DNA of 46,010 nt from Parcubacteria group bacterium (GCA_943354475.1 CALRBT010000009.1:1-46010), one strand, 5' to 3'. Counted from the stretch's first letter, positions 28,405 through 37,714 are shown. A program made the numbers and translations. The notes: generated from the sequence alone by a model not told the origin.

Positions 28405-28497
28405 ATTCTCTCACGGTAATGCGTGTTGCTGTGATAATGTGACCTTTGTTTTGAGCAGAGTTGTTTTTAAAGAAGGAAATAAAAAGCGTAATGTACT

Positions 28498-29361
28498 ATG
28501 CAAATTAAAAATAAACGTCAGCAGGTACCACTACGTTTGGCGGAGCGTCGGAAAAAGCAAATCATTTTGCGACTAGAGCTCCTCAGTGCATTGTTTGTTG
28601 TCATTTTGGGCGCACTCTCATACTTTTCTTATAGTCCAACTTTTGCAATTTCAAATATTGAAGTACTTGGTTTAGTTGATTCCGATAAGGTGGCAGTGGA
28701 AGAATATGTAAAAACTAACCTAGAGGGAGGACATCTACTTCTTTTTTCAAAGCGAAACTTTCTTTTGTATCAAAAAAATTCCATTGAGCAGGGAATTTAT
28801 GCCGAGTTTAAAAAGGTGGAAAAGGTAAAACTAGCGACAAAGGATATACATAACCTTATTGTCACCGTAGCTCCTAGGGAACCATATGCTCTTTGGTGTG
28901 CTGGAAGTATTACTCAGTCCTCAGTGGGAACTTCGACCAGTAACCAGACAACAGGTTGTTACCACGTTGATTGGGGAGGTTTGGTATTTGAAAAGGAGTC
29001 AGACGCACCTGCTTCTGGAAAGGTGGCTTTGTACAAAACATTCGGAAAAGAAAACATGATTGGAGAGAGGATTCTTGACCAGGGAAAGTTTGCGAAATTG
29101 CGAGAGTTGCTCCGATCATTAACTGAGCTTAACTTAAAACCGGAAGGTGTGGTGTTTAAGGACAATGGAGATTTTGAGGTGCGCACGGGGACGGATGGAA
29201 AATTTATTTTTGGAGGAAGTGATGATTTGAATGTTTCGGTTAATAATTTGAAACTCTTGCTTGATTCTGAGGAATTTAAAAAGGAAGTAGTGGTTGGTTC
29301 AAAAAAAATTGACTATGTTGATTTGCGATTTGGTAAAAAATTATTTTTTAAGGTGAAGTAA
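28498..29361 (+). CDS. FtsQ/DivIB-like cell division protein
   Basis: Basic N-terminus, single TM, POTRA-like FAISNIEVLGLVDSDKVAVEEYV, C-terminal YVDLRFGKKLFFKVK. Confidence 0.75.
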   Translation: MQIKNKRQQVPLRLAERRKKQIILRLELLSALFVVILGALSYFSYSPTFAISNIEVLGLVDSDKVAVEEYVKTNLEGGHLLLFSKRNFLLYQKNSIEQGIYAEFKKVEKVKLATKDIHNLIVTVAPREPYALWCAGSITQSSVGTSTSNQTTGCYHVDWGGLVFEKESDAPASGKVALYKTFGKENMIGERILDQGKFAKLRELLRSLTELNLKPEGVVFKDNGDFEVRTGTDGKFIFGGSDDLNVSVNNLKLLLDSEEFKKEVVVGSKKIDYVDLRFGKKLFFKVK

Positions 29362-29824
29362 AGGGCACTCACCTCTTGTTTTTAAAAACGCACATAAAAT
29401 CTGAAGATTTTTGTTAAGCTCGGCTACCCGCCTGCGCTACATTTTTAAAAACAAGAGGTTCGCTCTGACGTCAAAAACCAAAAATAGGCTTCCTCGCGCC
29501 TCGAATTGCATCCACTGTATATCCCTACTACAAAAACTTGTTAGGTATTAACGTATCGCCGCCGGCAGTTTGAGACTGCCGGCGGGACGTAATTCAGTCC
29601 GCAAGATCAAGGTCAGGGCCGTAATCCCTGGGGATTGCCCCGAGTTGATCTCGGAGGGTTTCCCCACCGAAAATGACTTCAACAAGGCACTTCAGGCACA
29701 GCCAGAAATTGAACATTATGGCCTCCCTTGTTGCGGAGCGGACAAATTAGGTGCTCCTACGGCCAATCAAAGAGTACGCCTTGAATTAGTACCTGTCAAC
29801 TGTTATGGTGGGAGGGTTCAGCTT

Positions 29825-30841
29825 ATGTCTAATTTCTGGGAGAAACTACCAAAACCAATTTTTGTTTTAGCTCCGCTTGCCAATGTTACGGACAGTGCTT
29901 TTCGTCGTGTGATTGCAAAGTATGGCAAATTTACCCGACCCGATGGTTCAAAAGGCGGCGGGCCGGATGTTATTTGGACCGAGTTCGTCTCTGCTGATGG
30001 ACTGGTAAAAGGAAATAGAGAAGTGCTCTCGCGCGATTTGGTATTCACCGAAAGCGAGCGACCAGTCATTGCACAGTTTTTTACCTCAACGCCAGAGCAT
30101 ATGGAGGAGGCCGCCAGACTTGCACTCGAGCTTGGATTTGATGGAGTAGATATTAATATGGGCTGTCCTGACAAATCGATTGAGAAACAAAAAGCGGGCG
30201 CGATGCTGATGAAGAATCCAAAGCTCGCAATTGAACTAATTGCCGCTGCCAAGCGCGGTGCAGGTCATTTGCCGGTCTCGGTCAAGACACGTATTGGCTA
30301 CAATAAAATAGAAATTGAAGAGTGGTTGCCCGCACTCCTCTCTGCAGAGCCTGTGGCGATCACTGTCCATGGGAGGACGCGCAAAGAGATGTCCAAAGTA
30401 GATGCGCATTGGGATATGATCAAACGCGCGGTTGAAATTAGAAATGAGCAAGGAAGCAAAACGCTCATTCTCGGTAACGGCGATGTTAAAACAATTGAAG
30501 AGGCAAAGGAGCGAGTGGTAGAGAGTGGTGTTGATGGTGTGATGATTGGGCGGGGAATTTTCGGTAATCCTTGGCTCTTTAATACAGAGCGAAAGATTGA
30601 GGACATATCAATTGAAGAAAAACTCTCTGTTATGCTTGAGCACACGAAGCTCTTTATGGAACTATTGGGGGATATAAAAAGTTTTGCATTAATGAAGAAG
30701 CATTATAAAGCTTATGTACATGGCTTTGACGGTGCAAAAGAATTAAGGGTGCAATTGATGGAAGCAGAGAGTGTGGAGGAGATTGAAAGGTTGGTAAAGG
30801 AATGGCTTGATAAGAATAGGGTGTCCATTGCAACCGTGTAA
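29825..30841 (+). CDS. dus: tRNA-dihydrouridine synthase
   Basis: PIFVLAPLANVTDSAFRRVIAKYGK...GFDGVDINMGCPDKSIEKQKAGAMLMKNPKLAIELI; start assigned to ATG 29825 within the longer track ORF. Confidence 0.93.
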   Translation: MSNFWEKLPKPIFVLAPLANVTDSAFRRVIAKYGKFTRPDGSKGGGPDVIWTEFVSADGLVKGNREVLSRDLVFTESERPVIAQFFTSTPEHMEEAARLALELGFDGVDINMGCPDKSIEKQKAGAMLMKNPKLAIELIAAAKRGAGHLPVSVKTRIGYNKIEIEEWLPALLSAEPVAITVHGRTRKEMSKVDAHWDMIKRAVEIRNEQGSKTLILGNGDVKTIEEAKERVVESGVDGVMIGRGIFGNPWLFNTERKIEDISIEEKLSVMLEHTKLFMELLGDIKSFALMKKHYKAYVHGFDGAKELRVQLMEAESVEEIERLVKEWLDKNRVSIATV

Positions 30842-30867
30842 GTTCCTCGTGGTATACTCTCTATCGT

Positions 30868-31926
30868 ATGAAAGAATCCAAAACTCCTTCTAAAGAAACG
30901 ACATTGTATCGCAAGTACCGTCCGCAGACTTTTGCCGATGTCATTGGACAGGATCATATCGTAAAGACGCTTGAGTCGGCAATCAAACTGGGTAATGTTG
31001 CACACGCTTACCTTTTCTCGGGTTCGCGTGGAACAGGGAAGACTTCCGTCGCGCGTATCCTCGCGCGGGAGATCGGCACCTCAACTAATGACCTTTACGA
31101 AATTGATGCTGCGTCCAATCGTGGTATCGATGATATCCGTGAACTTCGTGAGTCAGTCAGCACTCTTCCGTTCCAGTCGAAGTACAAGGTCTACATTATC
31201 GACGAGGTGCACATGCTCACCAAGGATGCGTTCAACGCACTCTTGAAGACACTTGAAGAGCCACCAGCTCATGTTGTCTTTATCCTCGCTACCACCGAGC
31301 TTGAGAAATTGCCTGATACCATCATCTCACGTTGTCAGAGTTTTACCTTCAAGAAGCCAAACATGGCGATGCTCAAGGAAGAGGTTTTGGCGATTTCCAA
31401 AAAAGAAGGATTTACCCTACTGCCTGCTTCAGCCGAATTGATTGCACTCCTTGGGGATGGATCATTTCGTGATACACAGAGTATTTTGCAGAAAGTCCTC
31501 TCAGCATCCAAAGATAAGAAGATTAGTGTCGAGGAAGTGGAGGTGGTCACTGGTGCTCCTAAGAGTGGGCTGGTCAATGCGTTCGTAAGCGCGCTCGCAG
31601 ACCAAGACCTGGCTCGCGCGCTAATATCTATCAAAGAGGCGACTGCAAACAATATTGATATTAAAGTATTTATCAAATTAATCTTGCGTGAGGTTCGCAG
31701 AGTTCTCCTGTTGAAGTTTGCACCAGAGATGGAGAAGGATTTGAGAGATGAAATTTCAGAAGACCAAATGGTGTATCTTAAATCTATCGCCTCGCAAAAA
31801 GAAAATGGTATCACTTCCAAAGTTCTCGAAGAGCTACTCGGTGCGTACACCAAGACCGGACACTCTGCGGTGGCAGAGCTTCCACTTGAGTTAGCACTCA
31901 TTGGTGTACTTAAGAGCAGTGAATAG
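30868..31926 (+). CDS. dnaX: DNA polymerase III gamma/tau subunit (short, no zinc module)
   Basis: YRKYRPQTFADVIGQDHIVKTLESAIKLGNVAHAYLFSGSRGTGKTSVARILAREIGTSTNDLYEIDAASNRGIDDIRELRE...DEVHMLTKDAFNALLKTLEEPP. Confidence 0.93.
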   Translation: MKESKTPSKETTLYRKYRPQTFADVIGQDHIVKTLESAIKLGNVAHAYLFSGSRGTGKTSVARILAREIGTSTNDLYEIDAASNRGIDDIRELRESVSTLPFQSKYKVYIIDEVHMLTKDAFNALLKTLEEPPAHVVFILATTELEKLPDTIISRCQSFTFKKPNMAMLKEEVLAISKKEGFTLLPASAELIALLGDGSFRDTQSILQKVLSASKDKKISVEEVEVVTGAPKSGLVNAFVSALADQDLARALISIKEATANNIDIKVFIKLILREVRRVLLLKFAPEMEKDLRDEISEDQMVYLKSIASQKENGITSKVLEELLGAYTKTGHSAVAELPLELALIGVLKSSE

Positions 31927-31990
31927 CTACTAGGTAGTTTGTATTTAGATTGGTTTTATTGTACTTTGATAGAGTTCTCGTTTTTTATTT

Positions 31991-32064
31991 TGGGGGATCG
32001 TCTAATGGTAGGACATGGGCCTTTGAAGCCCAGTATTTAGGTTCGAATCCTAGTCCCCCAGCCA
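31991..32064 (+). tRNA. tRNA-Gln(TTG), CCA encoded
   Basis: TGGGGGATCGTCTAATGGTAGGACATGGGCCTTTGAAGCCCAGTATTTAGGTTCGAATCCTAGTCCCCCAGCCA; loop CTTTGAA. Confidence 0.93.
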
Positions 32065-32142
32065 CCATATGCTAAGTCAGGTGACTGACACGCATAGGCA
32101 TCTATTCCGAAAAGGCATACCCGCTGAGTGCGGTATTCAAGA

Positions 32143-32174
32143 CAAAAAAGTCGCTCCGAAATGGGCGACTTTTT
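32143..32174. terminator. Hairpin terminator at the 3' end of the second recombinase
   Basis: aaaaaagtcgc-tccgaaatg-ggcgactttttt. Confidence 0.75.
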
Positions 32175-32176
32175 TG

Positions 32177-33463
32177 TTATTCCATCGTTACCTTTTTATC
32201 CTTAAGAAATAGTTTGCTTTGCAGGCATCCAAGCAGTTCTCGTTTCTCAATCAGCGTCCCTTCCTTGAGTAAGTACTTCGTGTAATTTCTCACGTCGACA
32301 TCGATCTCAATTTTGTCTTGCTTGTGTCCTAGCACTCCTGATCTAAATTTGTTGAACCTATTTATCTCATCCTCGATTCTTGCTCGTACCCCAAGCTCAT
32401 CTAGGTTTACCGTATCCATCAGTCCAATCAGTTCTTCGATTAAGCTTGGCTCATTGATAGCTGGATTTTTGCAGTCGATGTTCCGGGCCTTCGTGCAGAA
32501 GTAGTACACATGTCTGTTCACTCCACCGTCTTTCAGTTTCTTGAATTTCTCATCTGCCGATATTCCTGATCCACAGTGTCCGCATCGTATCAGCTTGGTG
32601 AAGGCGAACTCTTTGCTTTCAGTCTTCGGTATGTAGTTCGCATTCAAAGTCAGCTGTACTTTTGTATACAGTTCTTTATCAATTATCGGTGTATGTTTTC
32701 CTGTGTACCATTGACCCCCACCAACTGGGTACTCGAAGTCACCGTAGTAGAACGGGTTCCGCAAGATGATGTAGATGTTTGCGAGTACGAGTGGTTTTCC
32801 GCGATGCGTTTTGAAGTCTATTTCTCTAAGCCATCGGTATACCTTTCTTCCACTCCATTGTTCGTGAGCCACTTTCTCAAACATCTGCTTGATAACTGGT
32901 CCACGCTTGAGGTCTATCCTGCACTGACACTTTTTGTCGACGTGTTTTTCGTTCAGGTATCCCGTCGGAGCAACCCCTGGTCTCCAGCCCATCTCGCATC
33001 GTGTCCGTAGTCCGCGCTTCACATTCACCGCCTTGTTGTCGTTCTCAAGTTTCGCCTGACTTCCAAGAATCATCAGAAGGAATTTCTCGTTCGGATTATT
33101 AGTGAACTTTTGACTATATGTTCGTATCTCGTGCAAAAGTTTTTGATCCATCAGGTCTACCACTGACCCGAGGTCTCCAGCATTTCTACTCAACCTATCT
33201 GGTGCCCATGTGAGAATTGCATTGAATTTCTGCGAACGTAACTCCTCGAGCATTTTGTTGTAAACGGGTCGTTGCCCAACCTCCTTGGAAGAGTGCGACT
33301 CACGCTTTATCTCGACCACATGCAGATGCTCGCGTTCAGCCAGCACCTGCATTTCCTTTACCTGTGACTCTATTGAAAGAGCCTGCTTATCCTCAGCCTC
33401 GGTACTCTTACGTGCATAGAGGCAGTACCGCAAGACCTCTTCTTTTGGTTGTGTCTTTTCCAT
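32177..33463 (-). CDS. Serine recombinase with zinc beta-ribbon
   Basis: YCLYARKSTEAEDKQALSIESQVKEMQVLAEREHL...TWAPDRLSRNAGDLGSVVDLMD...IRCGHCGSGISADEKF. Confidence 0.95.
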   Translation of the reverse strand: MEKTQPKEEVLRYCLYARKSTEAEDKQALSIESQVKEMQVLAEREHLHVVEIKRESHSSKEVGQRPVYNKMLEELRSQKFNAILTWAPDRLSRNAGDLGSVVDLMDQKLLHEIRTYSQKFTNNPNEKFLLMILGSQAKLENDNKAVNVKRGLRTRCEMGWRPGVAPTGYLNEKHVDKKCQCRIDLKRGPVIKQMFEKVAHEQWSGRKVYRWLREIDFKTHRGKPLVLANIYIILRNPFYYGDFEYPVGGGQWYTGKHTPIIDKELYTKVQLTLNANYIPKTESKEFAFTKLIRCGHCGSGISADEKFKKLKDGGVNRHVYYFCTKARNIDCKNPAINEPSLIEELIGLMDTVNLDELGVRARIEDEINRFNKFRSGVLGHKQDKIEIDVDVRNYTKYLLKEGTLIEKRELLGCLQSKLFLKDKKVTME

Positions 33464-33528
33464 ACCCTAAGGAATGACGCAACCGCCCTAGGGAGTCCAG
33501 GACGCATAAGTAGGTAAGAAGTAGACAA

Positions 33529-34191
33529 CTATTTGCCTTCCAAACGCCTCTTGAAATTCTTATACTCAATGCTGTTTATATCCACACCCTTTTTCACTGG
33601 TCGTTTTTGTGGCTCCTCAGCAACTTTCTTTTCGGTAATCGCTTTCTCTGACACGTTGATTCTTTTCTGAGCTTCTTTTAACGTCTCATTCATCCGTTCC
33701 TCCTCTTCGGGGTCTTCAGGCAATGGTGTTCCTCCTGCTTTTTTAATCATGATGTTCCTTCCAAGCGATGTGAGTCGTCCTGCATTGAACAACGCTTTAG
33801 CGATAGATATCTTCTGCTCAGAAGTGAGCTCTTCTTCGATAAACTCATGTTCGTGTCGGACACGGTCGCAGTATTCTTTATGGTGGTTCTTCAACCAAAA
33901 GATAATGGCAGTGTTGTTACCACTTTGAATGTTCTGGATGAGCTTGGACTCTGCCATGTCGTTAATGAAGAACGTACCAGACTTAATCGCTTCGTCGGCT
34001 TCCTTCGCAAAAGATTTGTCTTCCTTTCGCCACGAATAATACGTCGAACGACCGACACCTGATTTCTCGCAGGCGACTTGTACTATCGGATACTTTGGAA
34101 GCTGTCCGAGGAACGCTTCTTTCTGCGACTTCGTTTTAACAGATAGAGTCTCCAATCGCTTCTCCGTTTTGTTCTTTTTGGGAGAAGTCAT
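33529..34191 (-). CDS. HTH protein resembling a phage terminase small subunit/phBC6A51-type protein
   Basis: KEAFLGQLPKYPIVQVACEKSGVGRSTYYSWRKEDKSFAKEADEAIKSGTFFINDMAESKLIQNIQSGNNTAIIFWLKNHHKEYCD. Confidence 0.7.
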   Translation of the reverse strand: MTSPKKNKTEKRLETLSVKTKSQKEAFLGQLPKYPIVQVACEKSGVGRSTYYSWRKEDKSFAKEADEAIKSGTFFINDMAESKLIQNIQSGNNTAIIFWLKNHHKEYCDRVRHEHEFIEEELTSEQKISIAKALFNAGRLTSLGRNIMIKKAGGTPLPEDPEEEERMNETLKEAQKRINVSEKAITEKKVAEEPQKRPVKKGVDINSIEYKNFKRRLEGK

Positions 34192-34196
34192 AGAAG

Positions 34197-35519
34197 TTAG
34201 TTAATCTTCTTAGCCTTCTTGCCAGTATGCTTTTCCCACCTACCTTTTATCACTTCCGTATATGTCGGAGACTTCTCCATGATTCGGCAGTTACGTCCAA
34301 GCTTGAGTGATGCGATGAGTGTTGAACCGCTTCCACCGAACGGCTCAAGTACCAAGTCACCACGCTTGGTTAAAACTTTGATGTACGGAATTAACAACTC
34401 TAACGGCTTAGTACCGAAGATCACTCCCTGACCACTGGATTTTTCATCAGCAGCGATATGGTCGATGAAATCTGTCGGTTGATACTTCTTTCCTTTCTCG
34501 TATCCTTCCCACGTTGGCTTGCCACTCGTTGCATACAAGGCATTCTCATACTCGTTCTGGAACAGCTCGTCTTCTGGCTCTATGTTCAGTTCTTTACCTT
34601 CGCTTGAACCCACAAGAGCGATGTCTTGTTTGTTAAAGAATTTGTACTTTGCAGAGAAACCTTGTACTCGGTTCGGCACGTGCCACGTGATGGTGTTGCG
34701 ATAACGCCAATGTGTCTCGAGCACGTTCCAAATTGTCCGCAAGTTCTTTGGGTGCTCGAAGATGATGATGCTGAAGTCTGGCTTCTGAACCTTTGCGACA
34801 TTCGCCATCCAAAGCTCAGTGAAGTTATCTGGCAGTACGTCTGTCTCTAGGTACTTACGATTCTTCTTGAGTCCGAATCCTTCAGTAACTCCGTCTTTCT
34901 GCTTCGTTTTTCCTTTCAAGTAATCGAGTATGTATGGTGGGTCAGTCATCACCATATCTGCCTGCACACCTTCCATCAGTTTCAACGTGTCTGCTTCGAT
35001 ACAGGAATCGCCACACATGAGTCGTGAGCCATCAATTTCGTATATGTCACCCTTTTGAACTTTGATGTCGTGGATGTTTAGTTTCTCCAGTTCATTCTTC
35101 AGGTTGAATACTTCTGGTGTTGGGTCGATGGCGAAGATGTTGTCCAATTCTTCCGTGGTGAATCCGACACTGCCCAAAAACTCTTCACCGAAACCTTTAA
35201 GAAGTTCAAAGTCGAACTCACCAAGATTTTTATTGAGCCTCACGTTCAGTTCTTTTTCCTTTTCAATATCCGCAATATTCACGTAGAGAACTGGCATCTC
35301 CGTGAAGCCAAGTTCTTTTGCAACTGCCAATCTAAAATGACCACCGATTACAGTATTCATTCTCTCGGGTGCAGAGTTGCAAAGAATGGGGTCAACGAGT
35401 CCGAATTTAGTAATTGATTCTTTGAGTGCATTAGTCTGCGCTTCATTCCACTTCCGTGGGTTGTATGTACTCGGGTTTAGAGAACCAACGGGTACATACG
35501 TAACTTTCATAGTTTCCAT
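34197..35519 (-). CDS. ParB-N domain fused to a DNA methyltransferase (phage-type)
   Basis: ParB-like VPVGSLNPSTYNPRKWNEAQTNALKESITKFGLVDPILC...VIGGHFRLAVAKELGF; methylase DMVMTDPPYILDY and LVLEPFGGSGSTLIASLKLGR. Confidence 0.92.
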   Translation of the reverse strand: METMKVTYVPVGSLNPSTYNPRKWNEAQTNALKESITKFGLVDPILCNSAPERMNTVIGGHFRLAVAKELGFTEMPVLYVNIADIEKEKELNVRLNKNLGEFDFELLKGFGEEFLGSVGFTTEELDNIFAIDPTPEVFNLKNELEKLNIHDIKVQKGDIYEIDGSRLMCGDSCIEADTLKLMEGVQADMVMTDPPYILDYLKGKTKQKDGVTEGFGLKKNRKYLETDVLPDNFTELWMANVAKVQKPDFSIIIFEHPKNLRTIWNVLETHWRYRNTITWHVPNRVQGFSAKYKFFNKQDIALVGSSEGKELNIEPEDELFQNEYENALYATSGKPTWEGYEKGKKYQPTDFIDHIAADEKSSGQGVIFGTKPLELLIPYIKVLTKRGDLVLEPFGGSGSTLIASLKLGRNCRIMEKSPTYTEVIKGRWEKHTGKKAKKIN

Positions 35520-35858
35520 ATGTTTTGTGATTATTAGAGTTCATAAATCCGTTAGTTCTCAATTAAAAAAGGCACCGCAAGTGCAGGATGAAAATCCACA
35601 ATATCGACCTTAGATTTACATCGCACTCACCGCACCATTTAGTTCGCCGTTAGTTTCTTCGGATGAAGTATCTATAGTATGAGTTACGCATTTTTTATCT
35701 GCAAATCCTGTTTTGCAACGATCGTAAATGAAATTTATTAAGTGCTTTTTATGCCGAGCATTTTTCAGAAATAGCCTGTAAATAGCGTCAAAAGAGCCCT
35801 GTTGATAACTATTATGAGACCCCTTCGCAAACCCCCAGAACTAAGCTCAAATGGAGGT

Positions 35859-36135
35859 GTAGCAAATTTTTTGCTACAATTCAGTTACAACTGAATAAGT
35901 CGTCGACCTAACCCCTTTGGAATCCCCAAAGGATATGGTCGCAAATCCGTCCAAAGTAAAGAACTCCTAATCAGAGCTACTTTGGACGGTCATATCTCGA
36001 AAGGGGTATGGGTGTACCTCACGGGGTGCATCGGCCTGGTTAGGAGCTTTTTGCTACCTACTGGGCGAACAAAACCGTCCAAAGGAAGCTTCCTCATATG
36101 AGGATTCGACCTTTGTGTCGAGTCGGCATATGGGG
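35859..36135 (+). ncRNA. Candidate structured non-coding RNA/element, orientation uncertain
   Basis: 12-bp perfect stem ccgtccaaagta (35946-35957)/tactttggacgg (35977-35988). The stem's loop ctcctaa (35963-35969) can pair with ttaggag (36040-36046), a pseudoknot. Also CGACC/GGTCG + CCTTTGG/CCAAAGG and palindrome TCCTCATATGAGGA. No convincing ORF. Confidence 0.45.
35885..35955. repeat. Direct repeat 1 flanking the DGR segment
   Basis: tacaactgaataagtcgtcgacctaacccctttggaatccccaaaggatatggtcgcaaatccgtccaaag; 67/71 identical to 39137..39207, no gaps (constant offset 3252). Confidence 0.92.
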
Positions 36136-36143
36136 ATTTTGTT

Positions 36144-37193
36144 TTATTCATTCAGCCAGAACCAGAACAAATTCCTCACGCTCTTGGTCATCTCGTAAGT
36201 GTCGGCATGTGACAGAACGCCCAAGTATGAGGCGAGAGAGGACTTCATCGCCACCTCGTTTATCTGCCCGTTCTTGTAGCGTGCCACGCTCTGACGAATT
36301 TTCTTGGGAATCTTGCGCTTCGTTTTCGTGCGGAGCTTGATGTGGTGCGGAAGTATCACATACCCGAGAAAATCGACACCTTGAATATGTTTCTTCAAGA
36401 TTATCTTCTTAGGGTGCAGGTCGAGATGAAGTCTTGATTTCAGGAATTCTCGTATTGGTTCAAGTAGTCCTTCAGGGTAAGCCTTGTTGTCCGAAACGAT
36501 CACAAAATCATCGGTGTAACGCGCGTAATTTTTCACTTTCAATTTATGCTTCATAAACTGGTCGAATTCATTCATGTAAATATTTGCAAATACCTGCGAG
36601 GTGAGATTGCCGATTGGCACGCCTCTGCGCTCGAAAAGATTCGGACGGCTTGTTTCAAAACTCTCGATTATCTCGTACAAGAGATTGAAAACTTTTTTGT
36701 CTTTCACTTTCTTGCCAAGAATTTCAAGAAGCGTGTTGTGATCTATGGAATCAAAAAACCTTCTCACGTCGCACTTAAGAGCAAGGCATGGATGCGTGTG
36801 ATTTTTGCTGACAGCACGAATCATGCTGGCAACTTTCTCCATGCCCTTGTGTGTTCCTTTGCCAATTCGGCAGGAATACGAATCGTTGATGAAAGTCGGC
36901 TCGAATATGCGGTTCAAAACATAGAACACGGCATGATGAAGCACTCTATCCCGCACCGTAGCCTTGTGGATTCGACGAAGCTTTGGGTCGTGAATCCAAA
37001 ATCCTCGGTATGGTCCATGCTTGTACGTTTCATTTTTCAAATCTCTATACAAGTCAAAAATATTTTGTTCAAGATTCAACTCAAACTCGGCAACGTCAGG
37101 CTTGTTGCGTTTGTCGGACTTGAATATCTCCCATGCACGAAAGAGCGTTTGGGGAGAAATTATCGACCAATATAAATCTTTATAAATTTTCAT
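36144..37193 (-). CDS. Diversity-generating retroelement reverse transcriptase
   Basis: ALKCDVRRFFDSIDHNTLLEIL...RRGVPIGNLTSQVFANIYMNEFDQFMKH...YARYTDDFVIVS; (I/V/L)GxxxSQ motif characteristic of DGR RTs; adjacent TR/VR pair. Confidence 0.96.
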   Translation of the reverse strand: MKIYKDLYWSIISPQTLFRAWEIFKSDKRNKPDVAEFELNLEQNIFDLYRDLKNETYKHGPYRGFWIHDPKLRRIHKATVRDRVLHHAVFYVLNRIFEPTFINDSYSCRIGKGTHKGMEKVASMIRAVSKNHTHPCLALKCDVRRFFDSIDHNTLLEILGKKVKDKKVFNLLYEIIESFETSRPNLFERRGVPIGNLTSQVFANIYMNEFDQFMKHKLKVKNYARYTDDFVIVSDNKAYPEGLLEPIREFLKSRLHLDLHPKKIILKKHIQGVDFLGYVILPHHIKLRTKTKRKIPKKIRQSVARYKNGQINEVAMKSSLASYLGVLSHADTYEMTKSVRNLFWFWLNE

Positions 37194-37195
37194 AT

Positions 37196-37546
37196 ATGAA
37201 TGACTTAGACATACCCATTTTCAAGAAATCCTACGATCTATACAAGGAGTTTTACGCTCTCCGACTTGCCGTACCAAAGCAAGATCGGTATACCCTTTGG
37301 CAAAAGTGCGAGAGCCTTCTGATCGAGGTGTTGGAAGGTATACTTTTTGCAAGTCAGCAGTCTAAATCGGAGAAGTTACCGACTTTGGAGAAGACAAGTG
37401 TCAAACTTAATTTTCTGCGAGTCTGCATTCGTCTGATGAAGGACATTAAGGCAATCGATGCCAAAAAATATATTATCATCGAAGCAAATCTCGACGAAAT
37501 AGGAAGGATGCTTGGAGGCTGGATAAAATCCACAAGAGAACGTTAA
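37196..37546 (+). CDS. Avd-like accessory protein (four-helix bundle, S23-like)
   Basis: MNDLDIPIFKKSYDLYKEFYALRLAVPKQDRYTLWQKCESLLIEVLEGILFASQQSKSEKLPTLEKTSVKLNFLRVCIRLMKDIKAIDAKKYIIIEANLDEIGRMLGGWIKSTRER; next to the DGR RT. Confidence 0.88.
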   Translation: MNDLDIPIFKKSYDLYKEFYALRLAVPKQDRYTLWQKCESLLIEVLEGILFASQQSKSEKLPTLEKTSVKLNFLRVCIRLMKDIKAIDAKKYIIIEANLDEIGRMLGGWIKSTRER

Positions 37547-37549
37547 CAG

Positions 37550-37577
37550 AAACTCCCACTTTTATCGGTGGGAGTTT
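37550..37577. terminator. Hairpin terminator after the Avd gene
   Basis: aaactcccac-ttttatcg-gtgggagttt. Confidence 0.8.
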
Positions 37578-37598
37578 CCTTGGATAGAGCTATGACTG

Positions 37599-37714
37599 CC
37601 GGGCAGCCGACACGCCGATGTTGTCATTGCGGTTGTCGTCGTTCCAGTTGTTGACGTTGAGACCCTTGGCATCGAAGTTGCCGACGTTGACACGGTTACC
37701 GTCCGAGTCGAGAT
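37599..37714 (-). repeat. DGR template repeat (TR)
   Basis: 116 nt, aligns gap-free (offset 474) with 38073..38188. All 19 substitutions fall at A on the minus strand (19 of 30 adenines, 0 of 86 other bases). Many AAC codons. Confidence 0.97.

Noticed and set aside
31991-32064. tRNA-Gln 3' end as an att site with a matching copy on the far side of the element
   Set aside because: I scanned 39-41 kb for tcgaatcctagtccccca and found no copy; boundaries remain open.
36144-37193. RT as part of a group II intron or retron
   Set aside because: No maturase/endonuclease domain is visible, the RT carries the DGR-type IGxxxSQ motif, and a perfect TR/VR pair lies next to it.
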